From Diphasiastrum complanatum (lineage: Eukaryota > Streptophyta > Lycopodiopsida > Lycopodiales > Lycopodiaceae), in assembly GCA_029204225.1 (NCBI GenBank), contig CM055095.1:35117078-35181077 (forward strand): DNA of 64,000 nucleotides. Direction: 5' to 3'. Below the pieces are notes generated by a model. It searched no databases. It saw only the letters and a list, made by a program, of their open reading frames with translations, and had not been told where the DNA came from. Below, piece after piece: positions 51,710 through 63,394 of the stretch (its first letter is position 1; every line of letters starts with the position of its first letter). The translations under genes and the position numbers were made by a program.

Positions 51710-51786
51710 GCCCATCCAATGCTTTAGGTTAAGTGAGAGAATGTCACTCTGACACTCTCTCGCTTAACCTGGAGCGTTGGATGGCA
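51710..51786. repeat. Imperfect hairpin, 36-bp arms
   Basis: Arms 51710-51745 and 51751-51786 with loop 'actct'. The inner 20 bp ('aggttaagtgagagaatgtc') pair with two mismatches, and the outer parts pair less well. It may be a small foldback element. Confidence 0.75.
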
Positions 51787-51962
51787 ATGCCTTTGTGGTA
51801 CACCACAACTTTCTTGTTTTTATAGGCACGTGGATCCTTTTATAAGTAATAGTCTTGAAAAAATCAATAAATTTTAAAATATGCAAGTCTCAAAAAAGCT
51901 TTTTCGAGCACTGCTCTCAGTCTTGGATTCACAAATCAAGAGGAGACTATCCCTCGTGAAAG

Positions 51963-52070
51963 GCCCACCCTCATCAAATCCAATGATGTGGAGTTGTCCA
52001 TCCCGATTTCATAACCATGATCTATGGTAAACTATTGCGTGACTTATGGATCATTGGATGAGGGTGGGGT
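51963..52070. repeat. Second inverted repeat upstream of the gene
   Basis: 'cccaccctcatc' with 'ccaatgat' on the left pairs with 'atcattggatgagggtggg' on the right across about 60 bp. A five-base gap lies in one arm. Confidence 0.6.
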
Positions 52071-52435
52071 ACACAACTCATTCCAGATTTCAAACTCCGT
52101 ATGAGGAATAAGATCCTCCTACAAGCCACAACAGCAACATTGCAGCATGCAGCTACATATTCACATAAAAACCTTTAGGTGTTGTTGCATATTTACGTAA
52201 ATAACTTTAAACTTTTTCTTTTTGTATTTTGAATTTCTTTATAAACAAGATCTCATTGTGGCCAATGAAGAGTATTAGAGCCATAAAGCTTGTGCAATTA
52301 CATCAGTGATGGCATTTGTGGTTTCATGGCTCTAAAAGTTTCACAAGCTTTTACAAACAAGTAACAATAAATAAAAATTTATTAAAAACAAGTAACTAGC
52401 GAAGTGTGTCCGCCGATGGCGGGCGGCCCGACCGA

Positions 52436-52576
<141 letters not shown>

Positions 52577-52610
52577 TGCGCCCTCCCTGCGTCCCCTCCC
52601 TCGCACTCCT

Positions 52611-53060
52611 TGTTACGTCCATGTCCAGTATGTGGGATTCGAAATAGTTCCTGACATGGATATCTGGTACTCCAGTGTATAAGGTTATTAGTTATGCCAC
52701 GTCATTCCGGGCTTGGCTAATAATGTAATTAATAATTTCATGAGAGCCTAGGTGCCCTTATGGAGATTGACAGCTTTTGGTGCAAGAATAGGGGGATCCT
52801 AGAGAGAATATTCTCGAGATTTTGGAGAGTATAACTCTTGTAGGAACTCACCAATCTCCTCATTGTATTTTCTGATTTCAGAAGCCAGGATCCCTTCCTT
52901 TATTGCATTCAATCTCCTTGGCTTGGGAGTGAAGTGGTTGGGGTTTTGACTAGCCATTTTTTATTGGTTGGGTAATTTTGCTCCTCATGTGTCCTTTTGG
53001 TTGCATGTAACAAAATTCAAGGAGATCTTCACTTGGTGATTGTAATAGTGGTATCAGAAC
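52611..53060 (+). repeat. Gypsy type C 5' LTR with PBS
   Basis: TGTTACGTCCATGTCC at 52611 to about 53047, followed by TGGTATCAGAAC at 53049-53060 (iMet-type PBS). Shares blocks with 33766-34250. Confidence 0.7.
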
Positions 53061-53930
53061 TAAGACTTCCATCAATCAAAAGGTGGAGTCCGGATTCTTG
53101 CTTTTGCAGCTTTTTTGGTGGATCTCTTTGCTTTTTGCTTCCAAGTGATGAAATTGACATCCAAGTAGGTGGCTTCTCTGATTTGGTGTACTTTCAGGCT
53201 CTTGGTCATGATTATGAATATTTTTCATAGAAATCGATGGAAATCAATGGATTTTTGACGGTTTTTCAACTAGTATTCAATGTTTTTGCTTGAAATTCAT
53301 CAAAGATGTTGTTCGTGAATGTTTCTCATACTTGTACTTGCTGCTTTCCAGTCATTATGATTGATTCTAATGATTGCATGCTAGTGGAAAAGTCAAAAGC
53401 CGACCTAGATAGTGATTTTTAGTCAAAAATTGAGATTTTTGGGCTAGAAATGGGCTATATAAACCATGAGTGACCAAGATTAGAACATTTAGTGCTTGCA
53501 TGTAATTGAATTATAATAGATTTGGCCTGATTCCACTTGCATGTGGGTTTTAATCCACAAGAAATTGCCAAAAAGGTTGACAATTAGTCAAAAAACATGG
53601 TTTTTTGGTGGTTTTTTCAAAAGTTTTGGAGATATTCATAAAATCCATGGCTAATACTTTGCATGCATGAAATCAGAGGTGTAATGATGTTGTCCTAAGG
53701 CTTTCATGAAGTTTGGCAGGGATTGGACGCCACTGAGAGTCTCAAAAAGTCAAAAAATAATATTTTTTTTGGGGTTTTTTGAACTTGAATAACTCTCAAT
53801 TGGTGGTCTGAAACCATTGGTGCTCATCCAGTTAGGGAGACTTCTCTTCCAAGGGGAGAAAGCTCGTCCACAAAGGAAAATTTTCATCTAGTAAAGGAGA
53901 TTAAATCATCCACATGGGGTGCATAGCTCA
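53061..53930 (+). other. Type C leader, no gag found
   Basis: AT-rich leader resembling 29000-29700 in its repeated 'ttttggtggttttttca' style. It ends in repeated 'ccacatggggtgca.agctcactcac'/'ccacacggggagcacatctcactcac' blocks (53910-53980). No ORF of note. Confidence 0.45.
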
Positions 53931-53979
53931 CTCACTAGGGAGATTCATCCACACGGGGAGCACATCTCACTCACTAGTA

Positions 53980-54900
53980 GAGATTGTTAATTTTAGAAGC
54001 TATAAACAATATGAAGCTTGAATGTATACAAACTTTTCAACACATAAAAAGCTTGTTTTGATTAATCACATCAAAAAACATAAATCTATGTCCTTGGAGT
54101 ATAAATGACCTGTAAATGGCTCAAGATCACAGAGATCCAACCGCACAAGTTGCAAGAGATTTGATCAAAGACAAATATAGATAAATGCAAAAAATTATGC
54201 TAGATTGATGCAAAAATCTAATTTTGGCGATCTTGCTATTTTTGGCCGCCAACCTGCTTTGATACCATGTCAAAATATAAGATACAAACTTATCCTCAAC
54301 ATAGATCTAGGCACAATAAAAGATGCACAAAATCAATCTTACATTTGTAGACAATTCTACACATAGAATTGACAATTTGGTTAAGATCTACTCAACATAG
54401 CTTGATAGAATTGAAAGCAAATAAAACATGAATTGATCTAAAATAATTCTCTATAAGCAGGCCATACAACATCAAATAAACATTTATTCCATCTCTCCAA
54501 TAGACATTGATCAAGCTTACAACACGTATTCTACTCACAAGTAGAAGATAGCCACAAGTAACAAGCTAGTCTTGACTTTAAAGCATCCAAAATGGAAATA
54601 CTTCTTAGTAAACCTATCTCCAACATATATCCTACTATTTATATCAATGAATGAGACTCTCTCTTTAATGACTAAGTGATTAAGTGAAATTGGACCCAAC
54701 TTAAAAAAGGTCATGTGTGTTGGTTTTACACATGGGGACCAACCATGTACACTTTATTTGCATATTTGGCATCATATAGACCCAAATTGCCAAACTATGT
54801 GGAAAACTAGAGCTTGTGTAAAAATCGCAAATTGATGAATAATTTATTGTCTTGCTCGACTTTTGTTGAATGATTCTTTGAAGTATATTAAAATTTTAAT
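53980..54900 (-). repeat. Copia-type leader, PBS and LTR relic
   Basis: Plus-strand 'ctgctttgataccatgtcaaa' near 54255 is the complement of an iMet-type PBS preceded by an LTR end in GACA. The LTR lies to the right (to about 54800-54900) and a leader to the left. No coding sequence remains. Confidence 0.5.
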
Positions 54901-55334
54901 CTATTTTTTTAGCTATATTTCAAATATTCAAACTAAAATGTTTCTTAGTTTGAGAACTATGAATTGAAAACAAGATTGGTTAGTTATCAAAAGAATTTTG
55001 TTATTTTATAAATAAACATTTGGTCCAGATTGTAAGATTTTATATCAAATTAATGTATCAAATGATATATGGAATAATATAGTATAAGGAATTATAAAAC
55101 ACATGAAATTGTGCGCAACTCATATTATGTTGTATTTTGATTTTGATAAAAATAGCTTTGAAATATCCAAAAATAAAAATTTCATTCCATCTTGTGCAAT
55201 TGCAATCAAAATTTCTCTTGATCTACGTAGTAAGCAATTATAGACAAAGATAGTAAGGTACACAACACTATTTTGTACATAATGGCTTAATGATTAATCA
55301 TGAGCAACCACTTGAAGCATACCACTAAAAGCTC

Positions 55335-55335
<1 letters not shown>
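54901..55335. other. AT-rich intergenic sequence
   Basis: Nothing recognised. Confidence 0.5.

Positions 55336-55377
<42 letters not shown>
55336..55377. repeat. Run of 42 cytosines
   Basis: Uninterrupted poly-C, flanked by 'gctct' and 'tctc'. It is a G-quadruplex-prone tract on the minus strand, or an assembly/sequencing artefact. Confidence 0.95.
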
Positions 55378-55379
<2 letters not shown>

Positions 55380-56759
55380 TCAAAATTATGTTCAACAATA
55401 AAAATAAAAGTCAAATAAACTCATGGTCACACTTGCTAAAACTCATGGCCACGCTTGCTAAAAATGGGGTCACGTATTGATCTAAGTTGCATCGAAACGC
55501 CGTTTTGGAACACAACATGCCAAAACCTCAAAACCCTTGAAACTAGGTGAGTTCATTTTCAAGTTGTATAAAATTTCATAATTTGCCAAGAAAGTAGGCG
55601 ATATCATTTTCACTTTTTATAATATGTTTTGAATTCCATCCAAAGTTTTACGTTGTCTTATATAAATTCATGTTTTCCAACAAGCATGGATTCGAGGCAT
55701 AATGTCTCGAGGAATCAAGATCTTTCCATTATTTAAAGGTCTTCAACAAGACAAATTAAAGTAACCTTCCATGCAAATATTTTCCAAAGCTGACAATTCT
55801 TTTTACAATATACTCTCATTAGAATATGTGATAAAATATGAAAATAGTCTAGAGAGACCTCATGAAATGAAATAAAATACAATAAATTCAAAGAAAAAAA
55901 AATTCTAAAGTCCAACTACCAACCATGCATCCTTTTCCTTGAGCTAAGCAAAATCAATCATCCATCACATTTATATGTGAATGTAGTGTTCATATACTGA
56001 CACTCGGTTGGGGTAAATCAACAAAACAAATACAAATTTAATTTCTACTTTCAGGTGGATTTAATTTCAAGGGTTTGTCTTTCTAAGAATTTACAATAAG
56101 CATATGTCAGCTTAATGCTGAAACAAGGGACACCATGCATGCATATGCTTTTAAAAGTTCAACAAGTGTCGTGAGAAACAATCAAATGTGAGAACTCCAC
56201 ATTCGGCTAGAACAATCTGATCAACGCATAAAATGATATGCAACACCACAATGCTTTAAACTCTATTGTTAAAGACAACAATATGTTGCAATCTTCGAAT
56301 TGTTTTGGAACTACATACACATAGTATATTGATAAAGATTCAACCTCACGTTCTTATGAAGAATCATGGTTACACACTCCATATCAACTTCCAGAAACTA
56401 GTCTCCAAAGGGAAAGAACAAATGGTTATGTCGTCGTGATTGTTCATATTCACACCAAAGAAAACGCAGCATCTATTGTTTACAACACGTATTAAACTTG
56501 AGTATTTACTAATTAGTTGTTCCATTCATTAGGATCTGACACATGCTAGAAACAAACTAAAGTGAATCACAAGAGTAGTCTTCCAATAAATGCTCTTGAA
56601 TTTTTGTGGAAAAAATAATATGACGTAGTAGGATCATCTTTATAATTGTATCTTAATTAGGCTTCGAGTCCTCGGAAATTCAAAGGATTATGAATGTATA
56701 AATACCATCATAGTGCTACATAGCCATAGATATGTAGTGTAGTCCAAGAATACAATCTG
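55378..56759. other. Intergenic sequence
   Basis: AT-rich. I see no gene, LTR end or tandem array. Confidence 0.5.
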
Positions 56760-57035
56760 CTATACATCCAAAAAGGATGTCCAAGCCAAACTTTCCAGTA
56801 CAAAAAGCACGAGCAAGCTGTTAGCCGTGGCATATAGATGCATGTGGCTATGAAACACATATGTTAGCAGATTTCTTGAAAGCTCTTTAGATCTAGGTTT
56901 GACCTCGCCGATGGGGTGCTTTTCCCTGGCCTTCACACATCCAGCTCCAAATACTGAAAGAATCATTATGCTGGCTCCAACCACCATAGATCTGTGCCAC
57001 ATTTGCTTCGTCTCCATAATCCTCATGTTCATCAT
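56760..57035 (-). CDS. Possible small secreted peptide
   Basis: 91 codons from ATG 57035. A short charged start is followed by a hydrophobic stretch ending GAGCVKA (RSMVVGASIMILSVFGAGCV), which fits a signal peptide with a small residue before the predicted cut. A basic, polar segment (REKHPIGEVKPRSKELSRN) follows, then a hydrophobic tail that may be intron read-through. A TATATATATA box lies 54 bases upstream. I recognise no peptide family. It could be a chance ORF. Confidence 0.3.
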   Translation of the reverse strand: MMNMRIMETKQMWHRSMVVGASIMILSVFGAGCVKAREKHPIGEVKPRSKELSRNLLTYVFHSHMHLYATANSLLVLFVLESLAWTSFLDV

Positions 57036-57088
57036 GCTTGCTGGTTAATACATGGCCATCATTTATTTATTCACTTATTTATTGTGTG

Positions 57089-57098
57089 TATATATATA
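57089..57098 (-). promoter_or_regulatory. TATA box candidate for the small ORF
   Basis: A perfect TATATATATA placed about 55-65 bases upstream of ATG 57035 on the minus strand. Confidence 0.35.
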
Positions 57099-57101
57099 CC
57101 T

Positions 57102-57240
57102 AAGAAAGTGGACCCTGGGCCCGAACGGGCGTCCGGATGCATCCGGGGTGGACCCACTTTAAAATAATAAAAAATGACACGTTCGCGTCCGGGGGTCGGA
57201 CGCGGACACGGACACAAAATGGCAACGTCCGGGGTGGACG
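57102..57240. repeat. CGTCCG-rich block (second copy)
   Basis: Contains 'gcgtccggatgcatccgg', 'cgcgtccgggggtcggacgc' and a 'gtggaccc...gggtggacccac' inverted repeat, within AT-rich DNA. Similar in composition and words to 33189-33470. Confidence 0.6.
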
Positions 57241-58006
57241 ATTATATATATATATTTATTGTCTTGATGGAAATAAATCAAATTTCAAATACAAACTCCT
57301 ACAACAAGATATTTTAAAATATTACAAAGTTTTATTCATCTATAATTTCACACATATTAGAGTTCTCCTAGTATTTTTTTTCTTTGGTTTTTTTAACTCA
57401 AACCCTAATTTAAAAGTGGGTCCAAGATGAATGGATAGGATCAATGTAAATATTAGCCAATAGGATTTTGGGACAAGGGCCTTCCGCATTTATAAAAAGG
57501 CACCATTTGTACTTTATTTCCATCATTTGATGAGAAGGAGGAAACTCTACCAATTTTTGGAGAGAAGCATCCTCAATTGCTATTCACTACTTGCTAATAC
57601 TTTTGATTGTGTTTTCCATTGCTTTCTAATTTCATGTTTATTGGTTGTCTTAGTTAATGTTTCTCCATTAGCAAGCATAAGGAGCATTCGAGCTAACCTT
57701 TACCCTCACACACACACACTCTCTCTCTATTTCTCTATTCCTCTATCTTCTATGCTCTGCCTATCCATCTAACTCTCTCTCTTTCTTCCTCTCTTTCACT
57801 ACAAATCATGATGACGGTAGTTAGGGGGAGTAGAGTTAGTGGGAGTAGTGTTAGCGGTGGTAGAGTTAGGGAAAAAGTAAGGAACTAACTAAAAGTAGCA
57901 TCTATGCATAGTTAGGTGTCTATCCAGTGATCTAACCCTTGTTGACAGGCAGGAGGGCTATTACCACAGCATATCAAAGATCCTACAGTGGCGTCGTTGT
58001 CGGGGA
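57241..58006 (+). repeat. Gypsy LTR (Asp-PBS family) and PBS
   Basis: The LTR end CCTACA (57987) is followed by TGGCGTCGTTGTCGGGGA (57989-58006), close to the Asp-tRNA PBS used by plant Tat/Athila-type gypsy elements. The promoter region has 'atttataaaaagg' (57490) and CT-rich sequence. The left border is uncertain. It shares 'ccaataggattttg' with the LTR at 62634. Confidence 0.65.
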
Positions 58007-59100
58007 TAGGTTTTTACTAACTAGTATAGCTGCATTTTAGCTATTTCTTGCTTTTTAGAGTAGTTTTAGGTAGATTTTTGGGTGTTTAGAGTTACTTTTC
58101 TGTATTTTTCTATGTTTGGACTGTTCACAACTAGCGGAGGAGGTGTGAGAGGGTAGAGGAGGCCCTGAACAGCCTCTAAGGGCTTGAAACCCAAACCAAC
58201 CAGCCAAAAAACACAAAAAACACACCAATCTGTATTTTGGAGGGAAAAAGAGCCCAAAATCTCATCAGATTTTAATATCTCCAAAACCAGTGAGAGTTAA
58301 CCCTTGCATGACTGGCAGCAGCTCCAGGGTACTGTCCCATACCTGCATAGAAGCCTGCGAGAGTTAGTTCCAAGCAGATTGCAAAAATCAGAGAAAAAAC
58401 TTTCAAAAAACCCTTGAAAAAATCCAAAAAAATGCAAACCTTCACCAAAACTCTCGTAGAGTCCTCTGAAGTTCCAACTCAGTGAGACCAGGACACAGCG
58501 AAGCTTGCAAGAGTTAGTTTGATGTCTAGTTCCCAGTGAAAAAAAGACGAGAAAGTACCAGAGGAACCTCGCAGACACTAAAATTTTCAGTTCTAGTGGT
58601 CAAGAACTCTCGTAGAGGATTTTGAAGTTCCATCTCAGTGAGACCAGGACACAGAAGATCTTGACTCTCGCAGAAATTTTCAGAGTCAGATCTGACCCAG
58701 ATTCAGCTACTGTGATCCTTGCAAGAGTTACTTCCCAAAGATCTGAGAGATATCAAGGTTTTTTACCTGCAAAACAGCTAAAGAACCCTCGCACAGCCAA
58801 CCCTCGCACAAGAGAATCTTCACAAACTAGATCAGTGGAAAGATCTACACCAGATCTAGCTACTATCAAAATCTCAAGTCAATCAGTGCAAGGAGTAAAA
58901 AGTTATCAAGGAAAAACCACCATATAGGGCCTAAATTTCACTTCCGGTCGATCAGATTGATCAGATCCTTAAAATCCAGACTACATCCCACTGTACAAGC
59001 AAGATCCAACTACTTTGGAACCCACCATCGGATGAATCTGAGATCTGGATGATCAGTAGCAAGAAGGACAACAAATCAAGCACCACACCTTCCCAGATTA
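58007..59100 (+). other. Leader of the Asp-PBS gypsy
   Basis: Non-coding, with a 31-bp block ('gaagttcca.ctcagtgaga') repeated at 58468 and 58624, and recurring 'ctcgcagac/gcgagagtta' words. Confidence 0.55.
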
Positions 59101-60480
59101 GCAGCTGCGCAACAAGAGGCGGAACCGGAACCAGCACCAATGGATCCAATAGGCCAACCCGTACATGGTGCTCCTTTGCAAGCAGTCCAGAGAGCACCAC
59201 GGATGGAAATACCAAAATACGACGAATCATTAGATCCCATCCGCTTCCTCCAGATCTACGAGCAAGATTGTGAAATCTAAGGCGAATGGACACCTGCAAA
59301 AAAGTTGATGTTGTTCCCCATGTCCTTATTAGCAGTGGCTCAAGATTTGTTTTTCAACCTATCAGAGAAAGAAAAATCTACCTGGGAAGCGATTAAAACG
59401 GCTCTCATCACACGCTTTAAACCAAGGAAGTTTCTAGAAGATCCATTTCTCTTGTTGAGCAAAGTCAAGATGGGAAAACGAGAAAGGGTCAGGGATTATA
59501 TTGAACGGGTCAAACATCTATGATCTGAGTGTAGTGCAGCTCTAACTCCAGATCATGCGGTGATCATGTGGTTCCTAGCAGGACTACCACGAAGCATCGG
59601 AAGAGAACTGAAAAGATGGGAGCAGTACGCTACACTGCAAGAAGCTATGGAAGATGCCATCCGAGAAGAGGATGAGGGGTCTGACGATGAATATCCATCC
59701 ACCCATACACCTACTCCCTCGATAGCATCATCATCATAAAACACATTCGTTCTATCCATAGAACTACTGTTGGATCAAATGACAAATTACACAAACAATA
59801 GATGGAGCAACTTACAACGTAGTTTGATCAGAAACTGAAAGCATTACAAGGAGCTGTAGCAACAACACCACATGTACCGAACCAACCCAGCTACAGTATC
59901 TCTAACGCGAGAACGTACGGTGTTCAGTATGCACACAAAACCATACAACGAACGAGTGTCCAGTCGTAAAGCAAAATCTGAGACTGACACATAGATTTTG
60001 CCATTTGTGCAATGCAACATTGCACGATACGACATTTTGCCGATTTAACCCCCAGATTGTTCAACAGAAGAGGATTCCTTATCAGACTTCTTATCCATAT
60101 CATCAAGGGGCACCAAATGCGGCACCAAGGTACAGCACACCGAATCAGCAACAAAGTATGGCCTTACCTGCACCACCGGGGCCAGCCAATCAACAAGTGA
60201 CCCATGTAAACCTGACAGCAGTAGAGCCAGAGATGCAAGTACCACCTCAACCTGAGCAGCAGCAATGGTATGGACCAGATGGACCATTTATAGATCCTGC
60301 TATAAATGAATATTTTGAGCCTATGCAGCTCAAACTCAATGTCAAGACAGAAGAAATTACGGCTGCTATGGATGCGGCAAAGGACACAGAATTGCGAAAT
60401 GTCCTTACAAAGGACAGTATACATCCTTTTGCCGAGAATGCGGTTATGGACACTGTTTCAAGAATTGTCCATTAAGACCT
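59100..60480 (+). pseudogene. Gypsy gag with two CCHC zinc knuckles (Asp-PBS family)
   Basis: Pieces in shifting frames: EIPKYDESLDPIRFLQIYEQ (59200), TALITRFKPRKFLEDPFLLL (59395), WFLAGLPRSIGRELKRWEQY (59570), IREEDEGSDDEYPS, then a Gln/Pro-rich region (60100-60270). Two nucleocapsid knuckles are at 60364-60470: CYGCGKGHRIAKC and CRECGYGHCFKNC, each C-x2-C-x3-H-x4-C. Stops at about 59278 and 59521, plus frameshifts, make it inactive. The same family donated the gag at 36105. Confidence 0.85.
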
Positions 60481-60750
60481 GGAACCAGTTAACCACTAAA
60501 CTTCATTGCAATACAACAGTCAGTAGTTCTAGCGAGGATGCCCCCGAAAGGGCAATATTTTCATGCTCCTGTGTTAGCCGTTACGCAAGCACAGAAGAGG
60601 AAGGAAGTGGCTCCCTCACCACCACCATCGGTCACTAATGACCAACCCTTGACTTCAGCGCCATATCCGAATGTGAGGGAAGAGAGAAGACAGTACCAGA
60701 AAATACGACACTAAGTACAGAGAGCACAAGCGGAGGAAAAAGAGCAAGAA

Positions 60751-61593
60751 ATGGACAATCCTATGGAACCTCCAGCTGATGGCGAACGAGAACCACAAAC
60801 GGGCTCACCATTGCGCACTGATCAGAACGATCGGTTGCATCGTCATGGACCACCTTTTCACATGGTGGAGCTCGAGGAACCACGCACTGAAAGGCTCACA
60901 ATCTTATTGGCGAGCCGTGTTAGTTTACCTCGGATTGCACCACAAGCTAAAAGCCTTTTGGCTCAATGGGCCAAAACGGATGAGCAACCAGTAGCGCATG
61001 AGCCCATATATTGTACGGATTATGAAGAAACAAGTAATGTCCTCCACATTGGGGCAACATGGGAAAGTGAGGAACACAACATCACCTTGCCAATCAAACA
61101 CAAGAGATACAAGGACGAGGCAGTAGTAGTAGATGGAGGATCAGGTGTCAATTTGATCTCCACTACTTTATATGAAAAGTGCAGTTTACAAGGGTTGAAA
61201 CCAGCAACATTCGCCATCAAGCTAGTGGATCAATCCTGTGTAAAACCAAAGGGTGTGGTTGTCGAAATCCCTGTAAAAATAGCAGGCAACATGTAGTTTG
61301 TGATCACTTTTGTAGTCATGGATATACATGAATCTCCAATCAGGTTTTACTAGGAAGACCATGGTTGAGGATTGCGCAAGTAGTACACAACTGGGATACG
61401 GGAAAATTCACCTTTGAGAACAAAGAGCAGGCTGTAAAGGTTGATCCACCCACATGGGCAGTGAAACCTATTGCACCCAAAGCTGATGACGGATCATCCA
61501 CGACAGATCACACGATTGATCGCCCAAGGCCAGCCAAGGGTGGTCACTATGATTCGGAGACAGATGTCGTAAGATGGACGGATGCATTAGCTG
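60751..61593 (+). pseudogene. Gypsy protease (Asp-PBS family)
   Basis: An open frame of 181 codons holds the retropepsin-like core: IYCTDYEETSNVLHIGA, then AVVVDGGSGVNLIS (active site D-G-G-S in place of the usual D-S/T-G-A/S). After a TAG at 61294 and frame changes comes the second signature, LLGRPWLRIAQVVHNWDTGK. RT does not follow. Confidence 0.75.
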
Positions 61594-61680
61594 GCAAAAG
61601 GATATGCTCAAGAGTATGATGAAACCTTTGCACTCGTGGCAAAGATGGTAAGCATTCGAATCATCATTTCTCTTGCTACA
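61594..61680 (+). pseudogene. Short Ty1/copia RT scrap
   Basis: In a frame ending the protease, the sequence becomes GYAQEYDETFALVAKMVSIR then IIISLAT. This is the copia RT motif (GYAQ..G.DY.ETF.PVAKM..IR), not gypsy. About 87 bp only. Confidence 0.7.
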
Positions 61681-61689
61681 ATTTTGGTT

Positions 61690-62606
61690 GGGTTCTATGG
61701 CAAATGCGCGTTGCTTTGTCTTTTTAAGCTCTACTTCTAACTTGTCTTCATGTTGTTTGGCTATTTTCAACTCTCTGTTCAACTGGATGAGTTTATGACT
61801 GATAAGAGCATTTTCTGAATCTAAATCAACAATTTTCTTTTCTATTGATGTCTTTTGATCAAGCATAATCTGGATCATTCGCCCAAGGTGTGAATGGATT
61901 CCAAGGATGTCACCAGAATCTAAAGGTAATGTCGTGTCAGTAGCAGCAGCAGTAAGAAGTCCAAATCCCGTAGGTTGTCTTGATTGGCCTTGAAGATTTG
62001 CTCGTGGGGATCTTGATCTTCAAAGATATTTTCGCTTTCAAAACCATTTGGAACTTGTGCATCAAACTACTTTGGGGATACAATCGTAGAAGCGACTATG
62101 ATGGTGTTTGGTGCCTGAACTATTTGATTTGCTTGTGGACCTATATCAAAAGTATCAAAGGTTTTCTGAAAATGATCAAATCCTAGTCTAGGGGATTTTG
62201 GTTCAAAGGGTCCAGGGCTTAATGGCATCACAAAACGTTCATCTGCCTATAAGGGGTCAGAATCATCGATCATATCCATAAACCGTCGGATATTCAATGA
62301 AATATCCAAAGTTTGTGGGGGTGAGGTGACTTGGGTAGTTGTGATTGGAATGGTAGATCCAATTGTCACAGATGGCTCTTGTGAGGAATCAGAGACGAGG
62401 GTAGTTGCATCGGCTGAGGAAACGGATAGTGCAGAGCGAGTCGTAGCAGACGGTATGGGCGTACCTGATGGTGGTGGTTGAGTGTGACGATGAGACACGG
62501 GAGGCGAGGGCAATGCAACAATCTTGTTGCGTGATCTATGATGACTCTGGGATGAGGATGCTTGGCGGGAAGATTCTGCTTGTGCTACTTCATAGGTGGC
62601 TAGCAC
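61690..62606 (-). CDS. Minus-strand reading frame: Ser/Pro-rich N-part and coiled-coil C-part
   Basis: From ATG 62606: MLATYEVAQAESSRQASSSQ, a Ser/Thr/Pro-rich region, then RRFMDMIDDSDP. Only TAG (62247) and TAG (62067) interrupt the frame through DERFVMPLSPGPFEPKSPRL and FESENIFEDQDPHEQIF. A frame change near 61900 leads into a coiled coil (TSIEKKIVDLDSENALISHK and KLEVELKKTK) that ends at the copia scrap. Sequence and composition look coding. Plant Tat-lineage gypsy elements are known to carry extra ORFs, some antisense, between integrase and the 3' LTR, which fits this position. A plant-mobile-domain protein tail is another option. Probably now a pseudogene. Confidence 0.45.
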
Positions 62607-62633
62607 GAAATCAGCATGAAATTAGTGGACCTT

Positions 62634-63394
62634 TGTTGGAGGGATTACAAATCCCAATGCAACCCTAACCCTAGTTAATAAGTGAGAGGGATTTGGCACC
62701 CTGTGTGTGTAAGTCAAAGTTAATAAAAGGACTTTAGGCCTTTTTGCGGGACTTTTAATGTCGTAGAGCCTAAATGTCAAGATAACAGATAAAATAGGGG
62801 TTCCCACCAAAATTCAAATTCAAATTGGGTCCTCTAATTATTGCAAGAGTTTCCCACTCTTTTTAGATTTGAATGGGCCAATAGGATTTTGAGGCCAAGG
62901 CCCTCCTCTCCGCTATAAAGAGGGGCCTACTCGAGTTTGTAAACCATGTTCTCTCTTCATTTCAAATACAAGTGGGTTAGTCTCTTATGAAATGGATTAT
63001 GAATGTCCTTGCTCTCTATCTCTTTTCCTCCATCTCTCATGCTTTTGTTGTATTTGCTGATTGTTACATCTGAATATTGTTGGGATTGTATATTCTTATG
63101 TTTTTTGTGAGCGAGAAAGGGAGAGAGAAAGGCAAGTATCTATCTTATTGTGGGTTGTAGTGTTAATTTGTTTAGGTTTAATGGACGTAGTGTTAATCTA
63201 TAGTGTTAGTGGATCTTAGTGTTAATTGCAAATCATCTTAGCATACATGATTTTGGAATATGCTATCACTCTCATAGAAACGAACCTCCGCGTGACGACT
63301 AACTTCATCTCATTGATGCTTGTGTGCTTGGATCTTGGATTGACGATAGGACAGGCAATAAAGCCACTACAATTTTGGCACCGTTGCCGAGGAG
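62634..63394 (+). repeat. Second gypsy LTR (Asp-PBS family) with PBS
   Basis: Likely start TGTTGGAGGGATTAC (62634), end CCACTACA (63371). Four bases later comes TGGCACCGTTGCCGAGGAG (63376-63394), an Asp-type PBS. 'gctataaagaggggcc' near 62910 is a TATA candidate. The left border is less sure because no clear polypurine tract precedes it. Confidence 0.65.
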
